DNA of 14,998 nucleotides from Chloroflexota bacterium (GTDB taxonomy: Bacteria > Chloroflexota > Chloroflexia > Thermomicrobiales > JADLAZ01), in assembly GCA_020849725.1 (NCBI GenBank), contig JADLAZ010000168.1, forward strand, positions 1 through 14,998, in the 5' to 3' direction. This document shows, one piece after another, positions 6,869 to 14,479 of this stretch. How positions within the stretch are numbered: position 1 is the first letter of the stretch; each line of letters opens with the position of its first letter. A model generated the notes under the pieces. It was given only the letters and a program-made list of their open reading frames with translations. It made no database searches and was not told the origin of the DNA. The position numbers and the translations under genes are program-made.

Positions 6869-7764
6869 GATGCTGGCAGGCGCAGCAAGATGACCGGGCA
6901 GGTGAGGCGGCCGAGCACGAGGGCGGTGACGCTGCCGCTCCAGAGGGCGCCCAGACCGACCCGGCCGTGGGTTGACATCACCACCAGGTCCGCGCTGGCA
7001 GCGGCTGCGACCAGCTCATCGACGATGTCGCCGCGCCGGACCTCGCCAGCGACCGCAAGTCCCGTGGCGGTCAGGCGCTCCGCCCACTCCGCCAGGTAGC
7101 GATGCGCCTCAGCGGTCACCAGATCGAGCATGGCCGTGGTCGCCGCCGGCAACAGACGGGCCGTTGCCGCTGGGTCGCCGCGCACGGTCGCCTGGGTCGG
7201 CACGACGCGCACCAGGCGCACGGCCGCGCCGAATCGGCCCGCCAGACCGGCGGCCACATCCAGCGCTCGCTCTCCCTGGGGGCTGCCATCGAGCGGTGTT
7301 AGCACCAGGCGCGGCGCGAATGGTCTCGACTGGCTATCCGGAGCGGGTCGAACCACCAGCACCGGCGTCGTGCCTAGCCGGAGCACCTGCTGGGCAATCG
7401 TGCCGCTCAGCGTGGCCCTCAGGCCACCGCTCCCGTGCGTGCAGATAGCGACCAGATCGGCGCCGATCTCGGCCACGTGCGCGGCAATGCTCAGGGCCAC
7501 GTCGGCTACCGCGGCCTCGTGGCAGTGGATGCTGGCTGGCACGCCGAGTGCGGCCAGACCACCGGCCACACCCTCCAGGTAGCGGGAAGCCTCGGTCACG
7601 TCACGCAGGTGGCGTTCGCCGTGCACCATCGCAGGCGCACCGCGCTCGATGATGTGGAGCAGTGTGAGGCGCGCCGCCAGCGTCCGCGCCAGCCCAGCCA
7701 CGACCGGCAATACCGCCTCCGCCAGGCGCGAGCCATCGAGGGGAACCAGCAGCGAGCGATACAT
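6865..7764 (-). CDS. Universal stress protein with two UspA domains
   Basis: A 299-residue tandem-domain universal stress protein, cytoplasmic, of the ATP-binding type. Domain one (1-140) starts MYRSLLVPLDGS and ends with ICTHGSGG (107-114), GT (121-122), then PVLVVRP. Domain two (150-297) repeats it: LVLTPLDGS (153-161), STHGRVG (264-270), SGSV (276-279), PVILLRLP. These are the Gly-rich nucleotide-binding segments of the family. ATG 7764 is chosen because AGGAGGT lies 4 nt upstream; a longer frame back to 7881 overlaps the upstream transporter and adds a non-Usp head. It is the third gene of a minus-strand operon, 35 nt after the NRAMP transporter. Linked NRAMP and Usp genes occur in other bacteria, suggesting a role in metal or oxidative stress, which is inference. 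Confidence 0.92.
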   Translation of the reverse strand: MYRSLLVPLDGSRLAEAVLPVVAGLARTLAARLTLLHIIERGAPAMVHGERHLRDVTEASRYLEGVAGGLAALGVPASIHCHEAAVADVALSIAAHVAEIGADLVAICTHGSGGLRATLSGTIAQQVLRLGTTPVLVVRPAPDSQSRPFAPRLVLTPLDGSPQGERALDVAAGLAGRFGAAVRLVRVVPTQATVRGDPAATARLLPAATTAMLDLVTAEAHRYLAEWAERLTATGLAVAGEVRRGDIVDELVAAAASADLVVMSTHGRVGLGALWSGSVTALVLGRLTCPVILLRLPAS

Positions 7765-7799
7765 CCGGACCTCCTCGCGACCGTGACGGCTGGACCATC

Positions 7800-9122
7800 T
7801 CACGTACTGCCGACCAGGGTGCGGAACAGGAGGAAAGCGTTGAGCGCGATAATCAGCAGGGTCACCAGCCAGGCTAGCCATGTCGTCGACTGGCGATTGA
7901 CGAGGACGCCCATGAGATCCGCCCGGCGTGTGAACAGCACCAGCGGCACCAGCGCGAAGGGGATGCCGAAGCTGAGCACGACCTGGCTCATGACCAGCGC
8001 TTGGGTCGGGTCCACGCCGCTAGCGATGACTGCCAGCGCGGGCAGCATCGTCAGCAGTCGCCGCAGCCAGAGTGGGATGGTGCGCCGGATGAACCCCTGC
8101 ATGATCACCTGGCCGGCCATCGTGCCGACAGTGGCGGACGATAGGCCGGAAGCCAGCAGGGAGATGGCGAAGACGGTGCTCGCTGCCCCGCCCAGCAGCG
8201 GCGTAAGCGTCTGGTAGGCCTCTTCGATGCCCGCGATCTCGCGGCCGACGAGGTGAAAGGTGCCAGCCGCCATGATCAGCATCGCGGCGTTGACCAGCCC
8301 GGCGATGCTCAAGGCGATCAGCACGTCGATCACCTGAAAGCGAAAGAGGCGCTGCAGATGGACCGGCTCGCGCGTGACGATGCGGTGCTGCGTCAGGCTG
8401 GAGTGCAGGTAGATGACGTGCGGCATGACCGTCGCACCCAGAATGCCGGTCGCCAGCAGCACACTCTCGGTGCCAGCCAGTCGCGGTGGTACGAAGGAAG
8501 CGCCGATCGCCGCCCAATCGGGCCGGACCAGGATGATCTCGAAGAGGTAGCAGGCGGCGATCACGCCGACCAACGCGGCGATGACCGCCTCCAGCGGCCG
8601 GAAGCCGAACCGCTGCAGCGCCAGGATGGCGACGGTGACGACGGCGGTCAGCAACGCGGCCGGGAAGAGCGGCAGGCCAAAGAGCAAGGTGAAGCCCAGT
8701 GCCGCCCCGAGAAACTCGGCCAGGTCGGTCGCCATCGCCACCACTTCGGCCAGGACCCACATGCTCCAGACGAGCGGGCGCGGGAACTGCTCGCGGATCA
8801 GTTCCGGGAGATTGTGGCCGGTGGCGATGCCCAGCTTGGCGCTGAGCGACTGGATCAGCATCGCCATCAGGTTGCTGGCGACGACCACCCACAGCAGCAG
8901 ATAGCCATACTCGGCGCCGCCCTGGATGTTGGTGGCGAAGTTGCCCGGGTCGATATAGGCAACAGCGGCGATGAAGGCCGGGCCGAGAAACGGCAGCAAC
9001 CGCGCCAGCCCCCGCCGCTGGCTGACACCGGTCAACACGGCCCCGGCAGCGGCGACCGTGGCGGCATCGGCCGTCGATGGTTGTGGCTCGTCCGGGGTGG
9101 GCGTCGTGACGGACTCAGGCAT
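7800..9122 (-). CDS. mntH: NRAMP-family divalent metal transporter, MntH type
   Basis: A 440-residue inner-membrane protein that imports Mn2+ (possibly Fe2+) with protons. The two diagnostic metal-site motifs are present: DPGN at residues 58-61 in TM1 and MPHVIYLHS at 233-241 in TM6, with the metal-binding Met first in the latter. About 11 hydrophobic segments follow the LeuT-fold pattern of the family. A polar, Pro/Thr-rich 35-residue N-terminal tail is cytoplasmic. The ATG at 9122 has a GAGAGGGG site about 4 nt upstream. It sits 27 nt after the DUF2085 gene and 35 nt before the Usp gene, so the three are probably one transcript. No MntR or Fur box was recognised upstream. Confidence 0.93.
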   Translation of the reverse strand: MPESVTTPTPDEPQPSTADAATVAAAGAVLTGVSQRRGLARLLPFLGPAFIAAVAYIDPGNFATNIQGGAEYGYLLLWVVVASNLMAMLIQSLSAKLGIATGHNLPELIREQFPRPLVWSMWVLAEVVAMATDLAEFLGAALGFTLLFGLPLFPAALLTAVVTVAILALQRFGFRPLEAVIAALVGVIAACYLFEIILVRPDWAAIGASFVPPRLAGTESVLLATGILGATVMPHVIYLHSSLTQHRIVTREPVHLQRLFRFQVIDVLIALSIAGLVNAAMLIMAAGTFHLVGREIAGIEEAYQTLTPLLGGAASTVFAISLLASGLSSATVGTMAGQVIMQGFIRRTIPLWLRRLLTMLPALAVIASGVDPTQALVMSQVVLSFGIPFALVPLVLFTRRADLMGVLVNRQSTTWLAWLVTLLIIALNAFLLFRTLVGST

Positions 9123-9149
9123 GACGCCCCTCTCGGCGCGGCGCGGGCC

Positions 9150-9731
9150 TCAGACCGCCGTGGCGGTGTCGCCAGTGCTTTCCACCGCGAGGTGGGCCCT
9201 TACCGACCGGCGCACGTCGGCGGCCGTCTGCTCCAGGCGCGGGTAGACGAGCCAGATGGCCGCTACGCCGAACAGCGCGCCGGTGACTACGCGCAGCTCC
9301 CAGGTACTCTCGCGCCAGCCGGGGAGTTGCGTCAGCCCATCAATCGCCAGGGGCGCGATCAGCAGCAGGAATGCCGGCCAGCGCAGCGACCGCAGCCGCT
9401 CGCGCAGCAGCGCGTAGAGCAGGCCGGCGACCAGCGCCGCCGCGACGATGGCGGTGTCGCGCTGGCAGATCGCCATCGGCTCGCCCCAGGGATGGAAGGA
9501 TCGCTCCGGCCGCTGGTGACACAGCGGACCGAAGAGGAAGAAGATCAGCCGCGCCGGCAGCGTCGCCTCGTGGGCAGCCAGCCAGGCGGCCGCCAGCGGC
9601 AACGCCACGGCCAATGCCGCCAGGCCGTTCATCACCGCCAGCCAGTGGCGCGCGACCGCGACCGTCGCCCGGTCGACCCCGGCGGCGATGGCGCGACTGG
9701 TTGGGGATGAAGCCGGCGAGTGAGCGACCAT
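9150..9731 (-). CDS. DUF2085 family membrane protein
   Basis: A 193-residue predicted inner-membrane protein with about four membrane segments (roughly 33-52, 92-110, 118-136, 146-164). The family signature is clear: PLCHQRPERSF (69-79), ICQRDTAIV (88-96), IDGLTQLPGWR (130-140) and LRVVTGALFG (146-155). The two Cys (71 and 89) and nearby His/Arg suggest a metal or redox site, but the function of DUF2085 proteins is not established. ATG 9731 is chosen for its AGAGGT ribosome binding site; the in-frame ATG at 9767 overlaps the -10 element and lacks one. As first gene of the operon with the NRAMP transporter and Usp, it may take part in metal handling, which is inference. Confidence 0.88.
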   Translation of the reverse strand: MVAHSPASSPTSRAIAAGVDRATVAVARHWLAVMNGLAALAVALPLAAAWLAAHEATLPARLIFFLFGPLCHQRPERSFHPWGEPMAICQRDTAIVAAALVAGLLYALLRERLRSLRWPAFLLLIAPLAIDGLTQLPGWRESTWELRVVTGALFGVAAIWLVYPRLEQTAADVRRSVRAHLAVESTGDTATAV

Positions 9732-9738
9732 AGCACCT

Positions 9739-9760
9739 CTGCAACGTTCGACCTGCAACG
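9739..9760 (-). repeat. Two direct 8-bp repeats in the operon leader
   Basis: CGTTGCAG on the minus strand occurs twice (plus 9739-9746 and 9753-9760), 14 bp apart, between the -10 element and the DUF2085 start. This could be a regulator or RNA-binding site; chance is not excluded. Confidence 0.4.
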
Positions 9761-9765
9761 AGCGC

Positions 9766-9794
9766 ATCGTAGCGGCTGGCGTCACAACTGGCAA
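9766..9794 (-). promoter_or_regulatory. Promoter of the DUF2085-mntH-usp operon
   Basis: On the minus strand TTGCCA (plus 9789-9794) is followed after exactly 17 bp by TACGAT (plus 9766-9771), a good sigma-70 type match, with the first start codon 34 nt downstream. Two direct copies of an 8-bp unit lie in the leader between it and the gene. Confidence 0.55.
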
Positions 9795-10105
9795 GGGACT
9801 GCGGGCCGGCCGGCTGCAGGGTGTTGGTAGCGTCGGCTCAGGCCGTGACGCGCACCAATCCTGGCCACAGCGTGATTGTGGTGCGCGCAAGGGTGGTAAG
9901 GATGGTACACTCGGCCCTCTCGCGCCGCGACTGGCGGCGGTTGATGCGAAGGCTCGCTCGGTCCGACACCATGCCCCACGACGGACCAACCTGCCACTCC
10001 CGGCAGGAGTGACCCGTTTCTCTCATGGGTGACGATCGGCGGGAGCGCGTGGCTCTTGCCAGGAGAGCGCCAATCGCGCGTTTGCACGAGGAGGGATGGA
10101 CCACA

Positions 10106-10780
10106 GTGGACATCGGCAAGTCGTTCTCGTTCGTGTTCGACGATCCCCGCTGGGTGACCAAGGTTCTGATCGGCGGCCTCATTGCGATCTTCTCATTCCT
10201 GATCATCCCGGCCTTTATCGTGGTGGGCTACACCGTCCAATTGATCCGCAACGTCATCGCCGGCGAGCAGCACCCGATGCCGGAGTGGGACCGGATCGGT
10301 GACTACCTCGTCGATGGCCTGAAGGTGTTCGTCGTCTTCCTCGTCTTCGCCATTCCCGGCATCGTGCTGTCGATGCTGGGCGGCATCGGACGGATCGGCT
10401 GGCTGTTCAGCCTGCTGGGCACGCTGTACCTGCTGGCCGTGCAACTCGTCGCGCCGGCGGTGCTCAAGTCCTACCTCGACGCCGGCAACGACATCGGTGC
10501 TGGGTTTCGGTTCCAGGAGATCTTCGCCATGGTCCAGGTGAACCTGGGCGACTTCATCATCGTCTGGCTCCTCGCCCTGGTCGCCGGCATCATCGGCGGT
10601 CTCGGCTTCATCGTCTGCTGCATTGGGGCGCTGTTCACACTGCCCTATTCTTTCATGGTGCGCGGGCACCTCTACGGCCAGTTGATCGCCCGCCTCGGCG
10701 GCGCCGTGGCAGTGACGGAGCCACCCTTGCTGCCGGAGACCACGGGGGACACCACGGAGCCGGATGCGACCGATCGGTAG
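10106..10780 (+). CDS. DUF4013 family multi-pass membrane protein
   Basis: A 224-residue inner-membrane protein of the DUF4013 type, function unknown. The N-terminus DIGKSFSFVFDDPRWVTKVLIGGL (2-25) and the loop GEQHPMPEWDRIGDYLVDGL (53-72) are the family hallmarks. Hydrophobic segments lie at about 20-46, 72-95, 98-120 and 150-184; the C-terminal tail (from 200) is polar and acidic. GTG 10106 is chosen because homologues begin right at this DIGK segment and GAGGAGGG (10088-10095) lies upstream with a somewhat long 10-nt spacing; an ATG at 10025 would add 27 unconserved residues. A second small membrane protein follows after 230 bp with its own promoter, so they may act together, unproven. Confidence 0.85.
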   Translation: MDIGKSFSFVFDDPRWVTKVLIGGLIAIFSFLIIPAFIVVGYTVQLIRNVIAGEQHPMPEWDRIGDYLVDGLKVFVVFLVFAIPGIVLSMLGGIGRIGWLFSLLGTLYLLAVQLVAPAVLKSYLDAGNDIGAGFRFQEIFAMVQVNLGDFIIVWLLALVAGIIGGLGFIVCCIGALFTLPYSFMVRGHLYGQLIARLGGAVAVTEPPLLPETTGDTTEPDATDR

Positions 10781-10890
10781 GATCGGTGGATCGACACGAT
10801 CGGTAGGCGCGTGGCCGTCGACTGCGATCGCGAGGCGGCCCCCCGCCGACGCCGGCGAGAATGCACCCGCACCCGTGGATGAGCGTCCTA

Positions 10891-10920
10891 TTGACGTTCG
10901 ATCGTGACTGAGCCTATGGT
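10891..10920 (+). promoter_or_regulatory. Promoter of the Yip1-like gene
   Basis: TTGACG (10891-10896) and TATGGT (10915-10920) are separated by 18 bp and lie about 90 nt before the GTG at 11011. This suggests that the gene is not only read from the DUF4013 transcript. Confidence 0.5.
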
Positions 10921-11010
10921 AGCACCGTCACGCAGTATTCGCGCCCAGGCCGCACCGGCGTAGGTGACGTCCGTGCGCTCCATGCCCGGGCCGACGTTGA
11001 GGAGGATAGC

Positions 11011-11586
11011 GTGGAAGCCGTGCAATCGAGCCTGACGGACCGGATGATGCGGGCCATCAAGGGAGATGTCAACCTGTTCGAAGAGGTCGAGCGCGACGAG
11101 AGCGCCACCCAGCAGGCGGCGACCGTCGTCGGCATCGTGGCGGTGCTGAGTGCGATCGGCGGCGCCGTCGGCGCGGCGTTCTTCCCGGCTGTTGCCGCCC
11201 GCCCAAACCCGATCGTGACGTTCATCGTGACGCTTGTGCTGGCGTTTGTCGGCTGGATCGTCTGGTCGTACATCACCTACTTCGTCGGCACGCGCTTCTT
11301 CGGCGGCACGGCGACGCCGGGTGAGTTGCTGCGCACGATCGGCTTCGCCCAGACCCCCCAGATGCTGGGTATTCTCAGCTTCATCCCGCTCGTCGGCGGT
11401 CTGATCGCCTTCGCGGCATCGATCTGGGCGCTCTGGCTTGGCATCGTTGCCATCCGCCAGGCGCTGGACTTCGATACGGGCAAGGCCGTGCTGACAGCGA
11501 TCATCGGCTTCATCGCCTACCTGATCGTCGTCTTCGTCATCACGGCCGTCGTCGTCACGCCCTTCGCCATGATGGGCGCGGGCTGA
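11011..11586 (+). CDS. Yip1/YIP1-like domain membrane protein
   Basis: A 191-residue inner-membrane protein of the Yip1 domain type found in many bacteria as small membrane proteins of unknown role. The N-terminal segment SLTDRMMRAIKGDVNLFEEVERD (7-29) is an amphipathic cytoplasmic stretch typical of this group, followed by hydrophobic segments at about 36-60, 68-93, 117-148 and 160-186. The middle loop FFGGTATPGELLRTIGFAQTP (97-117) with IGFAQTPQ is the best family match. GTG 11011 has an excellent GAGGAGG site (10999-11005). It has its own promoter and ends 20 bp before a strong hairpin shared with thioredoxin. No partner or substrate can be named. Confidence 0.83.
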   Translation: MEAVQSSLTDRMMRAIKGDVNLFEEVERDESATQQAATVVGIVAVLSAIGGAVGAAFFPAVAARPNPIVTFIVTLVLAFVGWIVWSYITYFVGTRFFGGTATPGELLRTIGFAQTPQMLGILSFIPLVGGLIAFAASIWALWLGIVAIRQALDFDTGKAVLTAIIGFIAYLIVVFVITAVVVTPFAMMGAG

Positions 11587-11605
11587 CACCGCGCCAGGGA
11601 CAGCC

Positions 11606-11642
11606 AAAGGGCGAGGGGGAGAGACGCTCCCCCTCGCCCTTT
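11606..11642. terminator. Strong bidirectional terminator
   Basis: A perfect 16-bp stem: AAAGGGCGAGGGGGAG (11606-11621), loop AGACG, then its exact complement (11627-11642) ending in TTT. Flanking A and T runs allow it to act on both strands, ending the Yip1-like gene (plus) and thioredoxin (minus), which converge here. Confidence 0.9.
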
Positions 11643-11668
11643 CGTCACGCCCTAACCGGTGTGCCGTC

Positions 11669-11995
11669 CTAGCTCAGGTGCGGCTCGATCTTGCTCATCA
11701 GCCGCTGCTTCGGCTGGAAGCCGACGATGCGCTCGACCGGCTTGCCGCCCTTGTACAGGATCAGCGTCGGAATGCTGCTGATGCCGAGTTGCGCCGCTGT
11801 GTTGCCGTTCGCGTCGACGTCGACCTTGACGACTTTGAGCTTGTCGCCCTGCTCGGCCGCGATCTCCTCCAGCACCGGCGCCACCATGCGGCACGGCCCG
11901 CACCAGGCCGCCCAGAAGTCCACCAGCACTGGCGTTGTGGACTGTACCACGTCTGCCTGAAAAGTCGCGTCCGTCACCGCCGCCGGCTTGCCCAT
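11669..11995 (-). CDS. trxA: Thioredoxin
   Basis: A 108-residue cytoplasmic thioredoxin, reducing protein disulfides and reduced in turn by thioredoxin reductase. The active site WCGPC is at residues 31-35, the buried Asp at 26 (VDFWAAWC), the cis-Pro at 76 (SIPT) and the GG turn at 84-85, all in canonical positions, with full family length and no signal peptide. The ATG at 11995 fits the conserved N-terminus; an AGGA lies only 2 nt upstream with GAGGGG further back, so the ribosome binding site is unremarkable. It is transcribed from its own strong promoter and is divergent from the glycosyltransferase operon. No reductase gene is adjacent. Confidence 0.97.
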   Translation of the reverse strand: MGKPAAVTDATFQADVVQSTTPVLVDFWAAWCGPCRMVAPVLEEIAAEQGDKLKVVKVDVDANGNTAAQLGISSIPTLILYKGGKPVERIVGFQPKQRLMSKIEPHLS

Positions 11996-12067
11996 TTCCT
12001 GATATCCCCTCGCTGTCGTTCGTCGTCCTGGCAGCCGATGCCGCCATTCCCCGCCTTCCGTCGCTTT

Positions 12068-12096
12068 ACTATACGACTGGAAGTACACAAGTGCAA
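12068..12096 (-). promoter_or_regulatory. Thioredoxin promoter
   Basis: On the minus strand TTGCAC (plus 12091-12096), exactly 17 bp, then TATAGT (plus 12068-12073): a near-consensus promoter giving a leader of about 65 nt before the thioredoxin start. This is the best promoter match in the window. Confidence 0.7.
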
Positions 12097-12112
12097 ACGC
12101 GCGCTGGGTCCC

Positions 12113-12143
12113 GGCTATTCCCGATTGCCGTGCTAGAATAGCC
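12113..12143 (+). promoter_or_regulatory. Extended -10 promoter overlapped by an inverted repeat, glycosyltransferase operon
   Basis: TGCTAGAAT (12131-12139) is a good extended -10 element 28 nt before the first start codon; no -35 is evident. Perfect 8-bp arms GGCTATTC (12113-12120) and GAATAGCC (12136-12143) flank a 15-bp spacer, and the right arm overlaps the -10, as a repressor operator would. A chance palindrome is possible. Confidence 0.45.
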
Positions 12144-12167
12144 GGACGAGGGAAGGGCGGTCCCGGC

Positions 12168-13352
12168 GTGCATCTCGGCTTCGATGGCCTGTTTCTGGAG
12201 CAGCCGCACACCGGCAGCGGCCAGTACGCGCGGGCGCTGGTGGCCCAGTTGGCTGGCCGCGCCGACTTGCGTGTGACGGTGCTGCGTCCCGAACCGGCGC
12301 CGGCGGTGGCGGTCGCCGCGGCCGGCGGCCTGCCGGCCGTCGGGCTAGCCGCGCCGGTGCGGGGTGGCGCGCGGGTGCGCAAGGTCTGGTGGGAGCAGGT
12401 GGGATTGCCGCGCGCGGCCGTCCAGGCGGGCGTCGACCTGATCCACGTTCCCTACTTCGCCGCGCCGCTGCGGCCCGGCCGTCCAGTTGTCACCACCGTT
12501 CACGATGTCATCCCGCTGGTGCTGCCAGTCTACGCCGGCTCGGCGGCGATGCGACTCTACCTGCGCGTCGTCAGCCAGGCGGTGCGCGGCGCGGCCGCCG
12601 TGCTGACGGACTCCGAGACGTCGCGGGCCGACGTGCTGCGCGTGCTGCGGCTGCCGCCGTCGCGGGTGACGACGGTGCCGCTGGCGGTCGGCCCGGTCTT
12701 CCAGCCGCGGTCGCCGGCCGCGATCGCGCCGGTGCTGGCCCGCCTCGGCGTGCGGCCGCCGTATCTGGTCAATGTCGGTGGTTTCGATGCGCGCAAGAAC
12801 CTGCCCTTTCTGATTCAGGCGGTGGCGCGCGCCACCGCCGGCGACCCGCGCTGGCAGTTGGTCATCGTCGGGCAGCCGCACACCGGCAACGCCCGGCTCT
12901 ACCCCGACCCGCGCCCGATCGTCGCCGCCGCCGGCCTGACCGAGAGAACCGTCTTCACCGGCTTCATCGATGAGGAGGCGAAGGCGGCGCTGTACGCCGG
13001 CGCAGACCTGTGCGTCTTCCCGACGCTGTACGAGGGCTTCGGGCTGCCGCCACTGGAGGCGATGGCCTGCGGCGCAGCGGTGCTGGCCGCCAACCGCTCC
13101 AGCCTGCCAGAGGTCGTCGGCGACGGCGGCGCGCTGGCTGACCCGACCGACCTCGATGCCTTCGTCAGCGCGCTCGCCGCGCTGCTGGCCGACCCGGAGC
13201 GGCGGGCCGCGCTCGGTCGGGCCGGACTGGCGCGCGCTGCCCGCTTCAGTTGGGCCACCACCGCCGACCAGACCGTCGCCGTCTACCGGCGGGCGCTGGG
13301 CAGCGTCAGCGCTGTGGGCCGGCCGGCGCCGGTTGAGGATGCCGGCCGGTGA
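12168..13352 (+). CDS. GT4-family glycosyltransferase
   Basis: A 394-residue retaining glycosyltransferase of the GT-B fold, likely adding a hexose (often mannose) in cell-surface polysaccharide or glycolipid assembly at the cytoplasmic membrane face. Visible family blocks are the N-terminal GSGQYARAL (16-24), VHDVIPL (111-117), DSETSRADV (148-156), the start of the donor domain [11 protein letters not shown] (202-212), and the donor-binding [15 protein letters not shown] (288-302) with E289 and E297 as the EX7E pair. The N-terminal Arg/Ala-rich stretch is typical of high-GC genes. GTG 12168 is chosen because the conserved beta strand LGFDG starts at once; the ribosome binding site is mediocre (GAGGGAAGGG further upstream). 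It overlaps the next gene by 4 bp. Confidence 0.92.
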   Translation: MHLGFDGLFLEQPHTGSGQYARALVAQLAGRADLRVTVLRPEPAPAVAVAAAGGLPAVGLAAPVRGGARVRKVWWEQVGLPRAAVQAGVDLIHVPYFAAPLRPGRPVVTTVHDVIPLVLPVYAGSAAMRLYLRVVSQAVRGAAAVLTDSETSRADVLRVLRLPPSRVTTVPLAVGPVFQPRSPAAIAPVLARLGVRPPYLVNVGGFDARKNLPFLIQAVARATAGDPRWQLVIVGQPHTGNARLYPDPRPIVAAAGLTERTVFTGFIDEEAKAALYAGADLCVFPTLYEGFGLPPLEAMACGAAVLAANRSSLPEVVGDGGALADPTDLDAFVSALAALLADPERRAALGRAGLARAARFSWATTADQTVAVYRRALGSVSAVGRPAPVEDAGR

Positions 13353-14479
13353 GAATCGCGCTCCTGTCCAAGCCACTCGTCAATGGCGCCTATCAGACCA
13401 AATGCGAGGCGCTAGCGGCGCTGCCCGGTGTCGAGTTGCTGGTGATCGTGCCGCCGTCGTGGCGCGAGATTGGCGCCTGGGAGCAGCCGCTGGAGTACCG
13501 CTACACCACCGGCTATCAGCTCGTCTGCACGCCGATTGCCTTCAACGGCCACCATCACGTTCATTTCTACCCGCGCCTGGGGTCGGTGCTGCGCACTTTC
13601 CGGCCGCAGGTGTTCCACGTCGACGAGGAGGCGTTCAACCTGGCGACCTTCCAGGCGATGTGGCTTGGCCGGCGGCTCGGCGCGCGCCTAGCCTTCTACA
13701 CCTGGGCCAACATCCACCGCCGCCTGCCGCCGCCGTTCTCGCTCTTCGAGCGAGCCTGCTTCACCTGGTCCAGCCGTGCTTTTGCTGGCAATCGTGCCGC
13801 CGAGGCGATCCTGAGGGTCAAGGGCTATCGCAAGCCGATCGACCTGCTGCCGCAGTTCGGCGTCGAGCCGGCGCTGTTCCAGCCGGCGACCGAGGCCGCC
13901 ACCCGCCCGTTCACGGTCGGCTATGTCGGCCGGCTGGTCGAGCCGAAGGGCGTCCACGTGCTGCTGCGGGCGCTGGCGGCGCTGCGTGGCGACTGGCAGG
14001 CGGTCATCGCTGGCGAGGGTGAGCAGCGGCCGGCACTGGCGGCGCTGGCCGCCGACCTGGGCCTGGCGGATCGCGTGCGTTTCCTGGGCCGCGTGGCCGG
14101 CGCCGACGTGCCCGACCTGTATCGCGGGCTGGACGCGCTGTCCGTGCCGTCACTGACGACGCCGACCTGGAAGGAGCAGTTCGGCCGCGTCATCATCGAG
14201 GCGATGGCCTGCCAGGTCGCCGTCGTGGGCTCCGACTCGGGCGAGATCCCACATGTCATCGGCGACGGCGGGCTGGTGACACCGGAGGGCGACCCGGTGG
14301 CGCTGACGGCCGCGCTGCAGCGCCTGTGCGACGACCCGGTCGAGCGCACCCGGCTGGCTGCCGCCGGTCGCGCCCGCGTCCTGGCGCACTATACCCAGGC
14401 CAGTCTGGCACGGCAGTACTATGCCGCCTACCAAGCGCTCATGTCGCCAGGAGGCGACAACACGGAGATACAGGCATGA
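13349..14479 (+). CDS. GT4-family glycosyltransferase, second of the operon
   Basis: A 376-residue GT-B glycosyltransferase. Its GTG start at 13349 overlaps the TGA of the preceding gene (GTGA), showing translational coupling. The acceptor domain begins [18 protein letters not shown] and includes HVDEEAFNL (90-98) and NIHRRLPPPF (121-130). The donor domain opens with VGYVGRLVEPKGV (190-202), then AGEGEQR (221-227), and ends with the EX7E pair E276 and E284 in WKEQFGRVIIEAMACQ (274-289). No membrane segment is seen. Its acceptor is probably the product of the partner glycosyltransferase upstream; sugar specificity cannot be read. The start of the next gene overlaps its stop by ATGA. Confidence 0.92.
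   Translation: MRIALLSKPLVNGAYQTKCEALAALPGVELLVIVPPSWREIGAWEQPLEYRYTTGYQLVCTPIAFNGHHHVHFYPRLGSVLRTFRPQVFHVDEEAFNLATFQAMWLGRRLGARLAFYTWANIHRRLPPPFSLFERACFTWSSRAFAGNRAAEAILRVKGYRKPIDLLPQFGVEPALFQPATEAATRPFTVGYVGRLVEPKGVHVLLRALAALRGDWQAVIAGEGEQRPALAALAADLGLADRVRFLGRVAGADVPDLYRGLDALSVPSLTTPTWKEQFGRVIIEAMACQVAVVGSDSGEIPHVIGDGGLVTPEGDPVALTAALQRLCDDPVERTRLAAAGRARVLAHYTQASLARQYYAAYQALMSPGGDNTEIQA

Larger units (their letters stand above)
9732..10105. other. 374-bp divergent intergenic region
   Basis: It carries the minus-strand promoter and leader of the metal-transport operon (9739-9794) and, on the plus strand, an extended -10-like TGGTACACT (9903-9911) that may start a 190-nt leader of the DUF4013 gene. 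That leader has two competing short stems, CTGCC/GGCAG (9991-10006) and CACTCC/GGAGTG (9995-10011). Open frames across the region have no recognisable protein content. No RNA family was recognised. Confidence 0.45.

Noticed and set aside
7765..7881. Longer start for the universal stress protein at 7881
   Set aside because: The extra 39 residues overlap the transporter gene and do not look like Usp; the 7764 start has a perfect ribosome binding site.
8253..9710. A 485-codon plus-strand frame opposite mntH and DUF2085
   Set aside because: The translation is Arg/Gln/Gly-rich without motifs; the minus strand carries unmistakable NRAMP and DUF2085 signatures.
9838..10206. A 122-codon minus-strand frame in the 9.7-10.1 kb gap as a possible small gene
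   Set aside because: No ribosome binding site or motif, and it overlaps the start of the DUF4013 gene on the other strand.
10771..10807. Three GATCGGT units around the DUF4013 stop codon as a tandem repeat
   Set aside because: Spacing is irregular (9 and 17 bp) and the units are only 7 bp long; probably chance, with no sign of an array.
12345..13376. A 343-codon minus-strand frame opposite the first GT4 gene
   Set aside because: Antisense shadow; the plus-strand frame has complete GT4 motifs.
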